A DNA stretch of 64,000 nucleotides, taken from NCBI GenBank assembly GCA_009823395.1, contig CM020512.1:13644905-13708904 (forward strand), read 5' to 3'. Below the pieces are notes generated by a model. It was not told where the DNA came from and did no database searches. It saw only the letters and a list, made by a program, of their open reading frames with translations. The position numbers and the translations under genes are program-made. This document shows, in pieces, positions 1 to 23,752 of this stretch (within the stretch, counting starts at the first letter, position 1; every line of letters begins with the position of its first letter). The DNA comes from Thamnaconus septentrionalis (lineage: Eukaryota > Chordata > Actinopteri > Tetraodontiformes > Monacanthidae).

Positions 1-298
1 CTCAGTTTGAAGCCCCTCCTTCTACAGCTCCCCCCCTGCATTCTAATCTTTCCCTTCTGCTCTCATGAATGCCTGTTATACACATGCCAGTGGAAGTCAC
101 AGCTATTTCAACACAGGATGTTGGGAAGACAAGACACTGCTCAGGGATTTGTTCTTTTTTGTACTTATCAGATAACTGTTGTTAACAAGACAGAGAATTT
201 TGAATTGACTGAGTTGAACTAGAACATGAAAATCCCACAAAAAAAGCAAAACACTTGATATTAGTAGACAGATACGAAATGCATTTTTGGCAAACATG

Positions 299-312
299 CA
301 ATACTACTACTA

Positions 313-350
<38 letters not shown>

Positions 351-410
351 ACTACTACTACTACCACTAACAACAACAACAGCAAAAACAGCAACAACAA
401 CAGCAACAAT
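299..410. repeat. Compound trinucleotide microsatellite
   Basis: A run of ACT units passes into GCT units, back to ACT, then into AAC/AGC-type units. The long Thr, Ala or Val runs that appear when it is translated are products of the repeat and are not evidence for a protein. Confidence 0.9.
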
Positions 411-942
411 GATATATATTTTCAACCACCTTATTTCTGTGAATTTGTAAAAATTAGAGGCATTATGTCCCTGTACATTTCATTAATGAACAGCACTTAT
501 TCAAAACAAATCAACAAAGCAATGCAAACTCACACAAGTCAAAACTGTGCGCTGTGCGGTTGTGAACTGCAGTGATGTCCAACTCTGCAGCAACGTCATT
601 AAAATGATACAATTTCAATAAAAGTTGGTGGCAGTTGATTTTAAATGGTAGCGCAACACAATATTTTGTGTTTTGCAGGGTTGTTTTACACCAAATGCTC
701 ATAAGCATTGCTAATTTTAAAGTGCGAGTTAGAATGACAAACACAAAAGTAAACAAATTGTACGAATATTCTCTGTACATTTGCATTATCGTCTTATGAA
801 TTGACATTATAAATTGTATGCATAATTAGATTTGCAATGAGCTCTGTTGTACAGCTTGCAGCTGTGGTCAAGATCATGGTGAATAAAGATGATAGTAACG
901 CAATTCAACATAGAGACAGGCACAACGACTGTAGCATCAAAT

Positions 943-973
943 TCAGATTTCAGTGCGGAATTGAAGTGTAGAG
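943..973 (-). pseudogene. Orphan fragment of SULT last exon
   Basis: About 31 bases match the 3' end of SULT exon 8, including the stop codon, as in copies A-F. The match stops abruptly at 973/974, where sequence homologous to the 3' flank of copy B begins. No other exon lies to its left. It is best read as a leftover from unequal exchange between array members. Confidence 0.7.
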
Positions 974-1099
974 TTGATGTAAAACTCCATGATCTGACAC
1001 TGAGCCAGAGAACCCACAAGAAATGACACAAACCGGTGTGATGTCATAGATCCACGGTAAATCCAAATTTCCACATAAACACAGTCTGTCAGGTCAAGT

Positions 1100-2828
<1,729 letters not shown>

Positions 2829-4282
2829 CTGACAGATGAAATATTCAAATATACAAAATGCCTCATTATTGTGTGAGATTAATCAGTCAATTTTCACAAG
2901 CAACACTGCATGACCCATGGCTGCTGAGACCATGAAATCAGTGTTTTGTATTTTAATTTTGAACAAGCAATCTTTCAAACTGTAGAGAAGGAATCTAGTT
3001 ATCATTTTGCATGCAGTTAGCAACGTCAGCTCAGCTCAAAGAGTCTTAATAATTCTAACTTAACAATTTAGCACGATGTGTAAAGTTCTGATGTAATTAG
3101 ATTGATCTGGTGACATACTGTACATTTACCTTGACCAACTTATGTTGTGCCTGCTGCTTGCTGTCTTGCTGCCTTTACTTTTCTTCTCTCCAGCTGTAAA
3201 TGCGCACACAAAATGGCTCTTCAGCTGTTATGTAAGAGTTTGGAGGGAGTTGGCCAATGCTTTTATATGAAAAGTTAGTCCCTCCTATCACATTCCCGGA
3301 GCTTTGCTCTTTCTCGTTGGTAATCAATTACTAAATGACATGAGTGTCAACCGCTAAGTAGAGCATGCAAGACGTTAGTTTTATAACTCAGTTAAATGAT
3401 TTGTTTATAATGCATGCTGGCAGAAATGTTAGCAGCTGGCCAGAGGATTTCAAAGAACAACAAACACATAGTTAGACCCAAATAAGAGGCTTGATAGAAT
3501 AATGATAATAACAATAATAATAATAAGGCCAAAGAGAACCCCCCAGGCGACCCGGGTGCCTGTTTGATTTCTGACTTCTTTGCAATAAACCAGTTTTTAT
3601 ACAACCAAGTCAGTGTCAGCGAAGACTCCTTCAACATCTACATCCCTCGAAGCCACCTGAAGAATTCACCACACCCCCAATTTTTCTAGTGAACTGGAAT
3701 GTTTTGATAGGTTAATATTTTTCAGGTTTTTCCAGCAGACCTCTCGCCCAAGATGTTTAAACCCCATGACACACCTCTGACTAGATGAATTAAAGAGTAA
3801 TGTGAGGTCAGGGTAGAACAACAGAGAAGAAATAAAGTGTCACACATTACTCCTCTTGTCAGAGTAGGAGAATAGCCCACGCCCTGTGTTTTTGCCTCTG
3901 CAACGGTTTTCACTGTATTAATATTATAGTTGAGAACGGCCTCCATCTGCTCTACCAACTGAGACAAGTGGATTGTTTTTGGAAATAAAGGTTGAAACAC
4001 TGATCATTTGGTTTAATTTTTCATTAGCTTCATCAACAAGACTTGAAGACAGACAAAACACATACAAGATTATAAACATTATCCAGCTCTACATTTCCAC
4101 GAGTGACACGTAATTCAATATACACTGTTTCTTTTCTTACATTCCGGGCATAACAATTGATGTAAAACTCCATGATCTGCCACGGAGCCAGAGAACCCAC
4201 AAGAAATGACACAAACCGGTGTGATGTCATAGATCCACGATAAATCCAAATTTCCACATAAACACAGTCTGTCAGGTCAAGT
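2829..4282. other. Intergenic, SULT A promoter to SULT B 3' flank
   Basis: Contains the 5' non-coding exon and TATA box of copy A (about 3130-3268), then an AT-rich spacer with a short ATA/AAT run near 3500-3530. From about 3940 it is the 3' flank module shared by array copies. No other coding exon was seen. Confidence 0.6.
3130..3268 (-). promoter_or_regulatory. SULT A promoter and 5' untranslated exon
   Basis: On the minus strand a TATA box (ATATAAAAG) lies at 3268-3260. About 130 nt further on is a good donor (AAG/GTAAAT) at 3130, which would splice to the acceptor immediately before the start codon at 2828. A TTATGTAA octamer lies at 3228-3235. The transcription start is inferred from the TATA spacing. 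Confidence 0.55.
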
Positions 4283-6006
<1,724 letters not shown>

Positions 6007-6254
6007 CTGAAAGACAAAGATAAACAATGCAAAATGTCTCATTATTGTGTGAGAATAATCAGTACATCTTCACAGACAAAGCTGCGTGAGGCATGACTGC
6101 TGGAGCATTTTATTTCAAATTTTTGAACGAGCAATCTTTCCAATGATGAGAAGGAATTTAATTGTTCATTTTTGCATGCAAACACCAACATCAGCTCATG
6201 TTAAAGAGGTTTGAAATAATGACTTTGATGGCTGTTGGCATACTGCTCTTTTAC

Positions 6255-6400
6255 CTTGATCAAGCTATGTTCAGGCTGCTGCTTGCTTTCTTGCTGAATC
6301 TCTGTTACTTTTCCTCTCTGCAGCTGTCAAGAGTAGACAGGGCGCCTCTTCCCGTGTTACATAAAGGTTTGGAGAGGGTTGCTCAACTGTGGGGCAATAA
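6255..6400 (-). promoter_or_regulatory. SULT B 5' untranslated exon and promoter
   Basis: It aligns with the copy A promoter. A donor (AAG/GTAAAA) lies at 6255, and a TTACATAA octamer at 6357-6364 matches the TTATGTAA of copy A read on the other strand. The TATA position is weaker than in A (TTTTATTG near 6393-6400). Confidence 0.45.
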
Positions 6401-6689
6401 AAGTTGGCCACTCCTACCTGATTTCCTGAGATCTTACTCTCTGTCCTACTTTGATTTAATTGAGAAGTAAACAAAATGTGTGTTAATCATTAACTTGTGC
6501 TTACAAGATATTGGCAGCTAAACCACAGGGTTTCAAAGATCGAACAAGCACTCACTCATGAACAAGACACTGAGATACTTGAACTACTTCACCTGAGGCA
6601 GGGTGTCTCCACCAACCCGAAGAGGACAAGCTACCTTTTTCCACATTTTGTTTACTGTCTTTTTGTTAGTTATTTAAATCTACTTACAG

Positions 6690-6779
6690 AGAATGGAGAC
6701 AAACTGGAGTCCAATTCCCTGTTTGGCATGCACAAACTTGGTCAATAAAGCTGATTCTTCTTCTTCTTCTTCTTCTTCA
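6690..6779 (+). mobile_element. Retroposon-like 3' tail with (TTC)n
   Basis: The segment ends in GGTCAATAAAGCTGATTC followed by TTC repeats. That arrangement is typical of the 3' end of short fish retroposons, where a short tandem repeat follows an AATAAAG-like tail. The body of the element was not delimited and the family was not identified. Confidence 0.4.
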
Positions 6780-7629
6780 ATGCACAGTCTACTGCCCATA
6801 TTTGACGATAATAAAAGACACTTCAAGATTTAAATTGGGTTGCCTTCAGTTCTTGTTTTGCCATTTTACTGAAATGTTGACAAAAAATAAAAAAAGAAGT
6901 GTTTCACCCAGTCTGTCAAATAGATGGATGTTGTTGGAGTTCCATTGTAAAGAAAGTTTCCCCTTTCACGTACACCTCTGTCAGCTGTAAAACGCTGATA
7001 TCACTGACCTGATGGGCAGCATCATAAATTATGCTGATGATTCTCTTTCTTTTGATTCATGGGCCGCAAAAGCTGATCAGCAGCTTTCAGAAAAAGTCCC
7101 GTTGCCTCCTGCTGTAAGGATTTATTTAACATGGCGTCAGTGATGCTGAAGCAGGGTTTCCAATTAATTCAGGGGAATTACTTTCTCTCCCACATTTTGA
7201 AACATTGCAGTCTCCAAAATAAAACATGGCCCACATGCTTAACCAGCTGAGACTTATGGATTGCTTTTGGACATATAGTTTAGAAACCTATTATTTAGAT
7301 GATTTAATTTGTTTATCATCAGGTTCATCAATAACACTCAATGTCAATTTAAAAGTCGTACAACACACACAAAAGATTATAAAAGTCATTTGGCTATGCA
7401 ACGTTTCCACATCTGTGACACATATTTCAACATATTATGTTTCTTTTCCAACATTCTGGGCTTCACAATAGTTGTTAACTCCATGATTTTTATTACAGGG
7501 AGTGGTAGTTTAAAGCTCTGTTTTGGGCAACAATAAAGAAGCATAAAAATGAATGACACAAACCAGTGTTATATCATGGAACCACAATAAAGTACAAATT
7601 TTAGATGCACAAAGTCTGTTGGGTCGAAT

Positions 7630-9466
<1,837 letters not shown>

Positions 9467-9742
9467 CTGACAGACAAAGAATTGAAAAATTCAACATGTC
9501 TTTCATGGGTTGAGAATAATCAGTCACTCTTCACAGACAATAGTATATGCAGAATGACTGCTGGATACCATGAAAGCAACGTTTTGTTTGCAAAATTTCG
9601 AACAAGCAATCTTTTAAACTATATTTTTTTGCATGCAATCAGCAACGTCAGCAAATTTAGGAGATCTTTGAAATGCTAACTTGGCACGAGCAGTCGAGTT
9701 CTAATGTAACTGAACAGATATGTTGACCTACTGTACCATTAC

Positions 9743-9853
9743 CTTGATGAAATTATGTTGAGCCTGCTGCTCGCTTTCCTTGCTGAATCTCCGTTGCTTT
9801 TCTCCTGTCCGGCTGTAAAGTGCACACAGGACACGTCCTCCCCTGTTACATAA
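9743..9853 (-). promoter_or_regulatory. SULT C 5' untranslated exon and promoter
   Basis: It aligns with the 5' regions of A and B. A donor lies at 9743 (AAG/GTAATG) and the TTACATAA octamer at 9846-9853. No clear TATA box is visible at the place where A has one. Confidence 0.4.
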
Positions 9854-10669
9854 AGGTTTAGAAATGGTTGCTCACCGATGGGAAATGAAAACGTTGTCCC
9901 TCCTACCAAATTTCCTGAGATTTTACTCTTTGTCCCGTCAATCCGAAAATAAAATTCAATTCAATTCAATTCAATCCAACACCCGTACTGGTGCCATCAA
10001 AACAAGCGTTCAACATGACATGGTTGGTCATGCAAGGCCCTGCTTTTCGGACTTTTGGTCAATAATTAGTTCTTCTTGCATAACGCGGAACACGTTGGCA
10101 GCTTGCCACATATTTCAAAGAACAACACACAGTTTGACCCAAAGGGCTTGCCATAGTGGCTGTATGTGGGGCTGTGACATGCATATATGCAATATTGCTG
10201 TAACGTCACAACAACTGGAAGCCAGATGCTGAGTATAACAACATTAGCAAACCCAATTGTCGCGGAAAAATAAACTCCCTTTTGTTTTCCCAGCTGCCCC
10301 CTCAGTGTGGCAATAAGCAATAGAATGGAAACACAATTTACTTGACAATGAGATTATATGCAGGGCGGTTAAAGCTTTGATCATGTATTGTAAAAATAAA
10401 ACAAATAACTTAATAACTAGAGAGTTATTCAGGAAAACCATTATCAAGCCCAAACTACACCCAGTCTGTTGATCTATATACATCCCACATTACCAAATGG
10501 CACTTCAACATCTTAATCAGGCTAACATTGAAGGTATTATTATGTTTAGTTTAGATGTTTGTGTTTAATAATACAATTAGTTTAGGTGTTTGTTTATCAT
10601 AATATGATCATTAATATAGAAATGTTTAAATCATTTAGCTGACCTGTACATAAAAAAAATGCATTGTTG

Positions 10670-11330
10670 CAGGAGTCATGCAAAGAGTTCAAGGAAGAAC
10701 AAAAGGAAGCACATCCCTCACGAACTGGTGACCCTGGGTGACCAGAGGGTGAGCCTGGGGGACCAGAGGATGGACATCAGAACCAACTGACTTTGCGACC
10801 GCCATAAAACTTTACAACCCATTCAGCAACAGGGTGGGGAACTTATGATCCATCGGAAGCACGGGGGAGAGGAACTTGTGACCTCCGGCATGTCTTGCAG
10901 CAAATTGTTTCAACAGGTCATGCTGGAACAAAGGATGGATCATTTGGCTCCCTGCCAAAAAAGGACTTGTTTCGCTCCATTATCATTAACCAGAGACTTG
11001 GAACAAAGGCTGCCTCAACATCCAATGAGGCTTGGGTCTGGAAATCAGGCACCCAGTCAGAGGAGGACAACATCGGAGAGCATTTGCATGTTTTCTTTAT
11101 GTATAAAAGGACTGGGTCAAGGGACAGATAGGAGTCAGACTTCATGACCTGACAATACATTGTTGTTGTTAGGGTTTTGAACTCGGCCCAGAGCTCTGTA
11201 TATTTGTATCCTGAATTGATTTCTTTACTAAAGACATATTTAAATTGGCATTCTTCTCCTGAAATTCTTCATTAAACGAACATGTGGATCGGCAGCACGA
11301 CACCAGAAAATACTGCGATCCAACAACATT
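10670..11330 (+). other. Possible solo LTR-like repeat
   Basis: The stretch has a TATAAAAG box at 11102-11109, followed by GC-richer sequence and a T-rich tail. That layout recalls the U3-R-U5 order of a retroelement long terminal repeat. I saw no matching second copy, primer-binding site or coding domain, so this is a weak call from composition and layout only. Confidence 0.22.
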
Positions 11331-11839
11331 AATCTGGTTTTTGGCTTTTTTAGCAAAAAAAAAAAAAAAAATGAAAATTGAAAATTTTACCTTTACCCCA
11401 GTCTGGTGTAGAATCAATGGATCTTGGAGGAGTTCGGGAAGAAAGCAAATGTATCCGGTCATGATGATGATGGTTTTCATTCAATATTTTGAAACATTGC
11501 AGTGCGTTCTAAAAGGTAAAACATTTTCCACCTGCTCTACAAGCTCAAATGTCTTGTGGATTGTTTTTGGAAGCAAAGGGCGAAACACTGATTATCTAAA
11601 TAATTTAATTAATTCATCAGCAGCTTCGTTTGCACATAGGTGACATATTTAATTACATTCTGTTTGTTTTCTTACATGCTGTGCTTCTCAATAGATGTGA
11701 AAGTCCATGATCTGAGTGACAGTTTATAACTGGGTTTTGGGCAACAATAAAGAAGCATAAAACACAGTCACACAAACCAGTGTTATGTAATAAAACAACT
11801 ATGAAGTCTAAATTCCACATGCACACAGTCGAGTCCAGT

Positions 11840-13038
<1,199 letters not shown>

Positions 13039-14373
13039 AACCTTTCTACCTCACATATTGACTAATCTCTAGTTACTCTTCTTGTTATTTGTATTTTATT
13101 TTAAATTCTCTAAATGTTTAAAACTGTCCTGAATATTGTTATATTTTAATTAAAGATATGACCAAATTATGTCTTGAAACTGTAACCAGTGTAGCACCTT
13201 TATGATAGGAACAGCTCACAGTAATAAATTACACTTCAATATCTAAATCAGGTTTCATGCAGTTCTTATTTTGGTCTCAGGACAAGAAATATTTCTAAAC
13301 ATTTTTCTCAGAGTGTTTTTCTTTCTCAGATTATTGGATTGTTATTATTATGTGTTATTATTATTGTAAAGAAATAAGAGCTTTTTCCTTTTCTCTTTTT
13401 TTTTTTTTCCAAATCACAACTACCAATCAAATTAGTAGTTCCCCTTCCAGGTTTTAGTCGTACCTGCCAAAGAGCAGAGCGGTCCAGGAAAGAAACTTTC
13501 TGCTGTAAAGAAATTGATAGATTTATACCATGTAACTGTAGTTTCTCGTGCAGCAATGATGTCTAGATGTTGAAGGAATCTAAATTAAAACTGAATTGAT
13601 TTTAAAGGAAGACATTCATTGCAAAGAAAGTCTTGCGTCCGTCAGGCACCGATCCACCTGAGGGAGCTCTCTTAAGCAAGATAAACTTCTCCAAAGCAGA
13701 AAGTTCCAACCTCTTCACATATGTACGTCTGTGGGGTTGCCCTCTCATACCTAACCAAGCCATGCTTATTTTTTTTTCCAAACCAATCAGGCTCAAGTAT
13801 TAAAACCAAGCTGTTGAGGGGTCAAAGCAGGACACGATCCTTTGGCTGAACACCTCTGAGTTGGAGCCAACAAATGTTTGACACCTGATGTGCCATAAAA
13901 CATAAGACAAGGGTCATAAAACTCTTTCCCTCCAGGTTACCCTCTCTTTATCAGAGGGATCCACAAATACTTGACCTTTCAAGTATTTGTAAGACACCAC
14001 ATAACAAACTGACTAATTTGGAGAGAAGTCCAAAAGCAGAGTCAGAGACCGGCAGTGGAGACAAAGCAAAATACCTGATTTTACTTAGTGGTATTATTGT
14101 GTTATATTTTGTCGTGTTTAAGCAATAAACACCCTCTTGGCTTCCCTTTTCACATTTCAAAACAAAGCAGCGCAGCGTGCAATATATAACATGGGCCATG
14201 TGCTCTAACAGATGAGACTTTTTATTGATTGCTTTTGGAAATAAAGGTTGAAACACTAATGCTTTAGCTTCATTCATTATGAGCTTCATCAACTGGACTC
14301 AATGTATTTAAAAGGCCAACAACACACACACAAGATTGTAAAAGTAATGCGGCTACACAAAGTCAAGTCAAAT
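13039..14373. other. Spacer between SULT D breakpoint and SULT E
   Basis: The sequence after the D breakpoint is unique within the window and AT-rich, with a T-run near 13396. From about 14155 the array 3' flank module of copy E begins, including TTTATT at 14221-14226, which is AATAAA on the minus strand. No coding exon was supported. Confidence 0.5.
14221..14226 (-). terminator. Candidate poly(A) signal of SULT E
   Basis: AATAAA on the minus strand, about 150 nt past the copy E stop codon. No cleavage site evidence. Confidence 0.35.
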
Positions 14374-17313
<2,940 letters not shown>

Positions 17314-17399
17314 GATCACTGCAGCTGGTTCTTCTTCTGCAACGCTGTTGCATTTGCTTTTAGACCAGCAAAACATACAAACACCCCTCTCTCCTTCTG

Positions 17400-17428
17400 T
17401 TGCATAACACTGACTCCACTGTCATTGG
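17400..17428 (-). promoter_or_regulatory. SULT E promoter motifs
   Basis: TTGCATAA (17400-17407) and an inverted CCAAT box (ATTGG, 17424-17428) lie about 90-115 nt upstream of the start codon. Copy F has the same pair with the same spacing. No TATA box is obvious. Confidence 0.4.
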
Positions 17429-17639
17429 TTCAGTTTGTGATAGAAGTCCAGCCGCTCCTCACAATTTAAGGGTCCGCCTCTATTCTGTTTAATACTTTTT
17501 CCTTCTGTAGAATTGTCTTGTATTCTGTCCCACTCGTGGTTATTTGTATTTGTTTTTTCTTCAACATCTAAATTTATTTAATGTGTTAAAATTAAACATT
17601 GACATTACAGAGGTTTCTTAGCTAAGATAGAACAAAAAA

Positions 17640-17860
17640 CAGTTATTGTGACAGGACCATCAACTGTCATATCTCTCCTCTTTTCACAAGCACGTCCTCG
17701 TGCTCCACACAAGCTGCCACACATAACGAATCCATGTACCACCGCTAGTGCTTCATGGATCCTGCTGACAACGCCGGAACGTGGCAAGGTACAGAGGGCC
17801 TGGGCAGGCTTCGAACCCCAGAATCCCAGGTAATAGCCATGCGCACCAACCATACGGCCA
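17640..17860 (-). mobile_element. tRNA-derived SINE candidate
   Basis: On the minus strand an A-box-like TGGTTGGTGCGCATGG (17852-17837) is followed at tRNA-like spacing by GGTTCGAAGCC (17817-17807), close to the Pol III B-box consensus GGTTCGANTCC. The rest does not fold as an intact tRNA, so it reads as the head of a SINE. The downstream limit is uncertain. Confidence 0.55.
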
Positions 17861-18085
17861 AAGGGATATCCTTTGGGATCCTCTAAAACTGGCTCGGGCT
17901 CAAGTCTTAAGGGGTTCAGCAATGAAACTACCGTCGGTTTTCCCTTCCACATTTTGAAAAATTGCATTTCAGTTTTCAAGATGAAACATGGTCCATCTGC
18001 TCTACCAGCTGAGATGTTTTGTGGTTTATTTTTGGAAATAAAGATTGGAACACTGATAATTCAGCTTCTTCATCAAGACTCAATG

Positions 18086-18091
18086 TTTATT
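18086..18091 (-). terminator. Candidate poly(A) signal of SULT F
   Basis: AATAAA on the minus strand about 270 nt past the copy F stop. A second one lies at 18025-18030. Confidence 0.35.
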
Positions 18092-18362
18092 TGAAAAGAC
18101 TTACAAGACTCGCAGAAGTTTTGCAGCTAAGCAATGTTTCCACATGGGTGACGCACGTTTCAACACATTCTGCTTCTTTTCTTACATCCTGGGCTTCACA
18201 CTAGATCCCAAATTCCATTTGAATTGCAGTGAGTGACAGTATATAGCTGTGTTTAGGGCAACAACAACAAAAAGCAAGACATACAATCACACAAACTGCT
18301 GTTATGTAATCAAAGCACTATCAAGTCCAAATTCCACATGCACACAGTCTGCCGAGTCAAGT

Positions 18363-20561
<2,199 letters not shown>

Positions 20562-20643
20562 GATTACTGCTGCTGGCTCTTCTTCTGCAAAGCTGTTGCA
20601 TTTGCTTTTAGACCAGCAAACATGAAATTCCTTTCTCCTTGTG

Positions 20644-20672
20644 TTGCGTAACACCGGCTTGACTGTTATTGG
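20644..20672 (-). promoter_or_regulatory. SULT F promoter motifs
   Basis: TTGCGTAA at 20644-20651 and ATTGG (inverted CCAAT) at 20668-20672 match the order and spacing seen upstream of copy E. Confidence 0.4.
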
Positions 20673-21383
20673 TCCCATTAAGGACAGAAGTCCAGCCTCC
20701 CCTTAGAATTCATGAGTTCCTCTTCCTTTGTTTATTTGCAAAATTTGAATGTGGGCAACATGGCAGCAAATAGAATCTGTGACATGGGTCAGTGTAGCTG
20801 TTTTGGGTTGGGTTGGTTAAATATTGCTGTCAAGTAAGAGGTAAACTACAGTTAATTTTTTTTTTAAAGTTGGGGTTAAATTAGGTTATGTACATTAAAA
20901 AGCAAATACAAACATCTGAATTACAAAGGAATTGACTCTGGAGTTTAACCCTGGACAAGTCGCCAGTTCATTGCAGGGTCACAAACTGTAGAAACAGGCT
21001 TTTGACCATGATTTAAGTGTATTTAGAAAGATAGGGTCAAGTTCAGCCCCTATCAAGAGCTTTGTTGCATAACACTCATTCCCAGTGTTGTGCAACCTGT
21101 TGGAATATCCAAAGACTGTGCCTTGGGTGGAGACTTGGCTTCTCTAGAGTGTCGGTTGGAATAATTCCCATACAACACCAGACGATGTGTTGCGCAGACT
21201 CATCGGCCGGAAAAGTCAATGCAGTCAACAACCTCCATCGCAGGAGACTGACCCACCTTAAGGCAGCACAGTTGACCCAGACGTGACAGAGATGTACGGT
21301 TTTGCAGGTGGCCAGGCCGCGAGGGTGAGAATGGTGAAGGTGGTTGCTCAAGTTGCGCCAAGAAGAACCCCTGCAATAGTAGT

Positions 21384-21733
21384 GGGGTTGCCACCTCCTA
21401 GACTTTCAAATCCGGGACATCTCGGTGGGAGGGCGGGGGTGGAGATCTCTCAAGTCAGTCCAGTTGACGGGGGGATTTCGGGGCGTCCCCGAAATATACG
21501 GGACAAAGTGAAGTGCGTCCCGTATCAGTTCATTACGGGACAGGTTTTTTTTAGTTGCCAAATATGGGACAATCGCGTATTTTACGGGAGGGTTGGCAAC
21601 CCTATCTAGACCACAGACGGAAATCAAATGAGGTTTTGTCATTTTCCCCCAAAAAACGGGACAAATTGTGTCCCGGGACAGGTGGTGAAAAAAAGAGAAC
21701 AATTCTGGGGAAAACGGGACGGGTGGCAACCCT
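21384..21733. mobile_element. Inverted-repeat DNA transposon (non-autonomous)
   Basis: The ends are GGGTTGCCACC (21385-21395) and GGTGGCAACCC (21722-21732), exact inverted repeats. An inner GGGTTGGCAACCC-like palindrome lies near 21590-21602, and GGGACA-type motifs recur through the body. No transposase is encoded. GCAATA occurs outside both ends and may be part of a target duplication. Confidence 0.65.
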
Positions 21734-22093
21734 AGCAATAAGCTAACAGCGTGGAGTGAAGGTTTGTCAACCGGAAGTGCTTGTTCCCTTGAGCTGCTCA
21801 CACTTGTTGCTCATTAAATCTCTGTTGAAATTTTGGGGATTCCAACTCAAGCTGTGACGTCTCTCTTTTTCTTGACCAATTTTTCTCACATAAAACATCT
21901 TTAATGTCGTTCCTTAATTTGAGTTAACAACTCCATTTTTATGTAGGTCACGTACACAGTGTAACAGTAACGTTTACAATCTGCTGAGTAACCTGTGACA
22001 CTGTAGCGACAGTATTTCATTCAAATAATAATAATAATAAAAAAAAAGTCTTCAGTCACTTCAGGAAATTGTGCAACATGTCATGGTGAGCAT

Positions 22094-22161
22094 TATATAA
22101 CTGACTGATTATTTGTTCTAAGATCCTCTCACAACCTGTGACTGGAAGAGGACTTTACACG
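22094..22161 (+). promoter_or_regulatory. SULT G TATA box and 5' untranslated exon
   Basis: TATATAA at 22094-22100, then a donor CACG/GTGAGT at 22161/22162. The paired acceptor is the AG at 22532-22533, directly before the start codon. The transcription start near 22125 is inferred from TATA spacing. Confidence 0.5.
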
Positions 22162-22533
22162 GTGAGTGTGCAGTCTCAATATTCTTGAAAACTGATTGAT
22201 TTAAAATAAGTTTTTAAAAATATGTTTAGTTGGCAGAAATGTCTCTGGCACTTCTGACATTGATCCTTGTAAATTTTCAGTAAGAAATGACTAGATGATA
22301 GCTTGATATGATCGTTAAGATTACTGAAGTTTTGGGCTGTCAGTTCATTCAGGTCATTTGAAGTCATATATCACAAAAACAACAATGTAGAATGTAGAAC
22401 TGCTAACTCTATGGTAAATGAGTCGAAGGGTAAAGGTTTACCAGTGTGATGTTTGGAGTTAAAGCACCATCGTGGATTGAAGATTTAAATAAACTGGCCT
22501 TGAATGAATTTCTCAATAATGGCCCTTTCATAG

Positions 22534-23685
22534 ATGGAGAAGCTTCCTCGTCCCACACTGTTTGATTTCCATGGCGTCTCCATGACCAAATACTTCACTG
22601 ACAACTGGGACAACGTACAGAACTTCCAAGCAAGGCCGGATGACATCCTCGTAGCAACTTTCCCTAAAGCAGGTGGGTTTCACTTTAAAACTGGCGCGAC
22701 TGTGGTTGATCATTTACCGACAAGTCAAACCAGTGTTGTGAGTTCTCTCTCCTGTCTTAATACCAAGGTTATTCTTCAAAGTCATGTTGTGCTTTCCCAT
22801 GAATGACCCGCACAGTGGGAGGGCGGCTTTTGACAAAGAGCTCTTTTTCCATGTCAGGAACCACCTGGGTCTCCTACATCCTGGATCTTCTGTACTTTGG
22901 GAATACTTGTCAGGAGCGCCAGGCGACTGTTCCCCTTCATCACAGAGTGCCGTTCCTGGAGATAAGCATTCCTGCCGAATTTGGCCCTTACTCAGGTTAA
23001 ACAGCTTGCGCCTTGCACACACACTGCACAACACAACGGCGAAAATCCGAGTTGTGGATGCATTTGTGCATGTCAGGCCCAGACGGTAGAGAAACACAGT
23101 GCTTGTCCTCACAGGTAAAGATCAAGTCGACTCACTTCCCACCACTCCTCGTCTCATCAAGACTCATCTACCCGTCCAGTTAATTCCCAAGTCCTTCTGG
23201 GAGCAGAACTGCAGAGTAAGAACCAAACCCCCACCCGCGCACACACACACACACAGGAAGTGAAATAAGCAAACTTGAACAGTTTGCTCTAATGACTGCT
23301 TGAATGCCGTTCTTCCTCCCTATAGATAGTCTATGTCGCTCGCAATGCAAAGGACAACGTAGTGTCCTACTTCCATTTTAACCGCATGAACGGAGTCCAG
23401 CCAGAACCTGGAACCTGGAACACCTTCCTGCAAAGTTTCCTGGAGGGGAATGGTAGGTTCAAAGTTGACTCAGTGTGGGATAAGACAGTGATTAAAATAT
23501 CATTAGTTTTTATCAATTGGCCTCTTCAACATTTGTTCATACCTTTTTCTTTTTTCATTCTGTGGGTTCCAGTTGTGTTTGGTTTGTGGCACGACCATGT
23601 CAACGGCTGGTGGGAAAAGAAAGAGACTTATTCAAAACTGCACTTTATGTTCTATGAAGATATGGTTGAGGTAAACAGAGGCCTT

Positions 23686-23752
<67 letters not shown>

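Larger units (their letters stand above)
1..1099. other. 3' flank of SULT copy A, no gene
   Basis: I see no credible coding exon. The stretch holds a compound trinucleotide repeat near 300-410, an isolated piece of SULT last exon at 943-973, and from 974 onward the same 3' flank that follows SULT copy B (compare 4149-4282). Left of about 850 the sequence is AT-rich and unrecognised. Confidence 0.6.
6007..7629. other. Intergenic, SULT B promoter to SULT C 3' flank
   Basis: Holds the 5' region of B (about 6255-6400), a retroposon-like tail ending in (TTC)n at 6690-6779, and the array 3' flank module from about 7190. No other coding exon recognised. Confidence 0.6.
9467..11839. other. Intergenic, SULT C promoter to SULT D
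   Basis: Contains the copy C 5' region, a short (AATTC)n run at 9953-9975, an unrecognised AT-rich part (10200-10670), a promoter-like repeat candidate (10670-11330), an A-run near 11354, and the array 3' flank module from about 11480. No other coding exon was supported. Confidence 0.55.
17314..18362. other. Intergenic, SULT E promoter to SULT F 3' flank
   Basis: Holds the copy E promoter (17400-17428), a tRNA-derived SINE candidate (17640-17860), and the array 3' flank module of copy F from about 17930. No coding exon. Confidence 0.6.
20562..22533. other. Divergent spacer between SULT F and SULT G
   Basis: Contains the F promoter (20644-20672), a short repeat-like piece near 20950-20985 (CCTGGACAAGTCGCCAGTTC resembles a common fish dispersed repeat), an inverted-repeat transposon at 21384-21733, and the G promoter with its 5' exon and first intron (22094-22533). 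Confidence 0.6.

Noticed and set aside
13440..13510. Possible remnant of SULT exon 3 (KVSFLDRSALWQ before a GT donor)
   Set aside because: Only VxFLD resembles SULT VPFLE; the rest does not match, no acceptor or exon 4 is nearby, and the similarity is too short.
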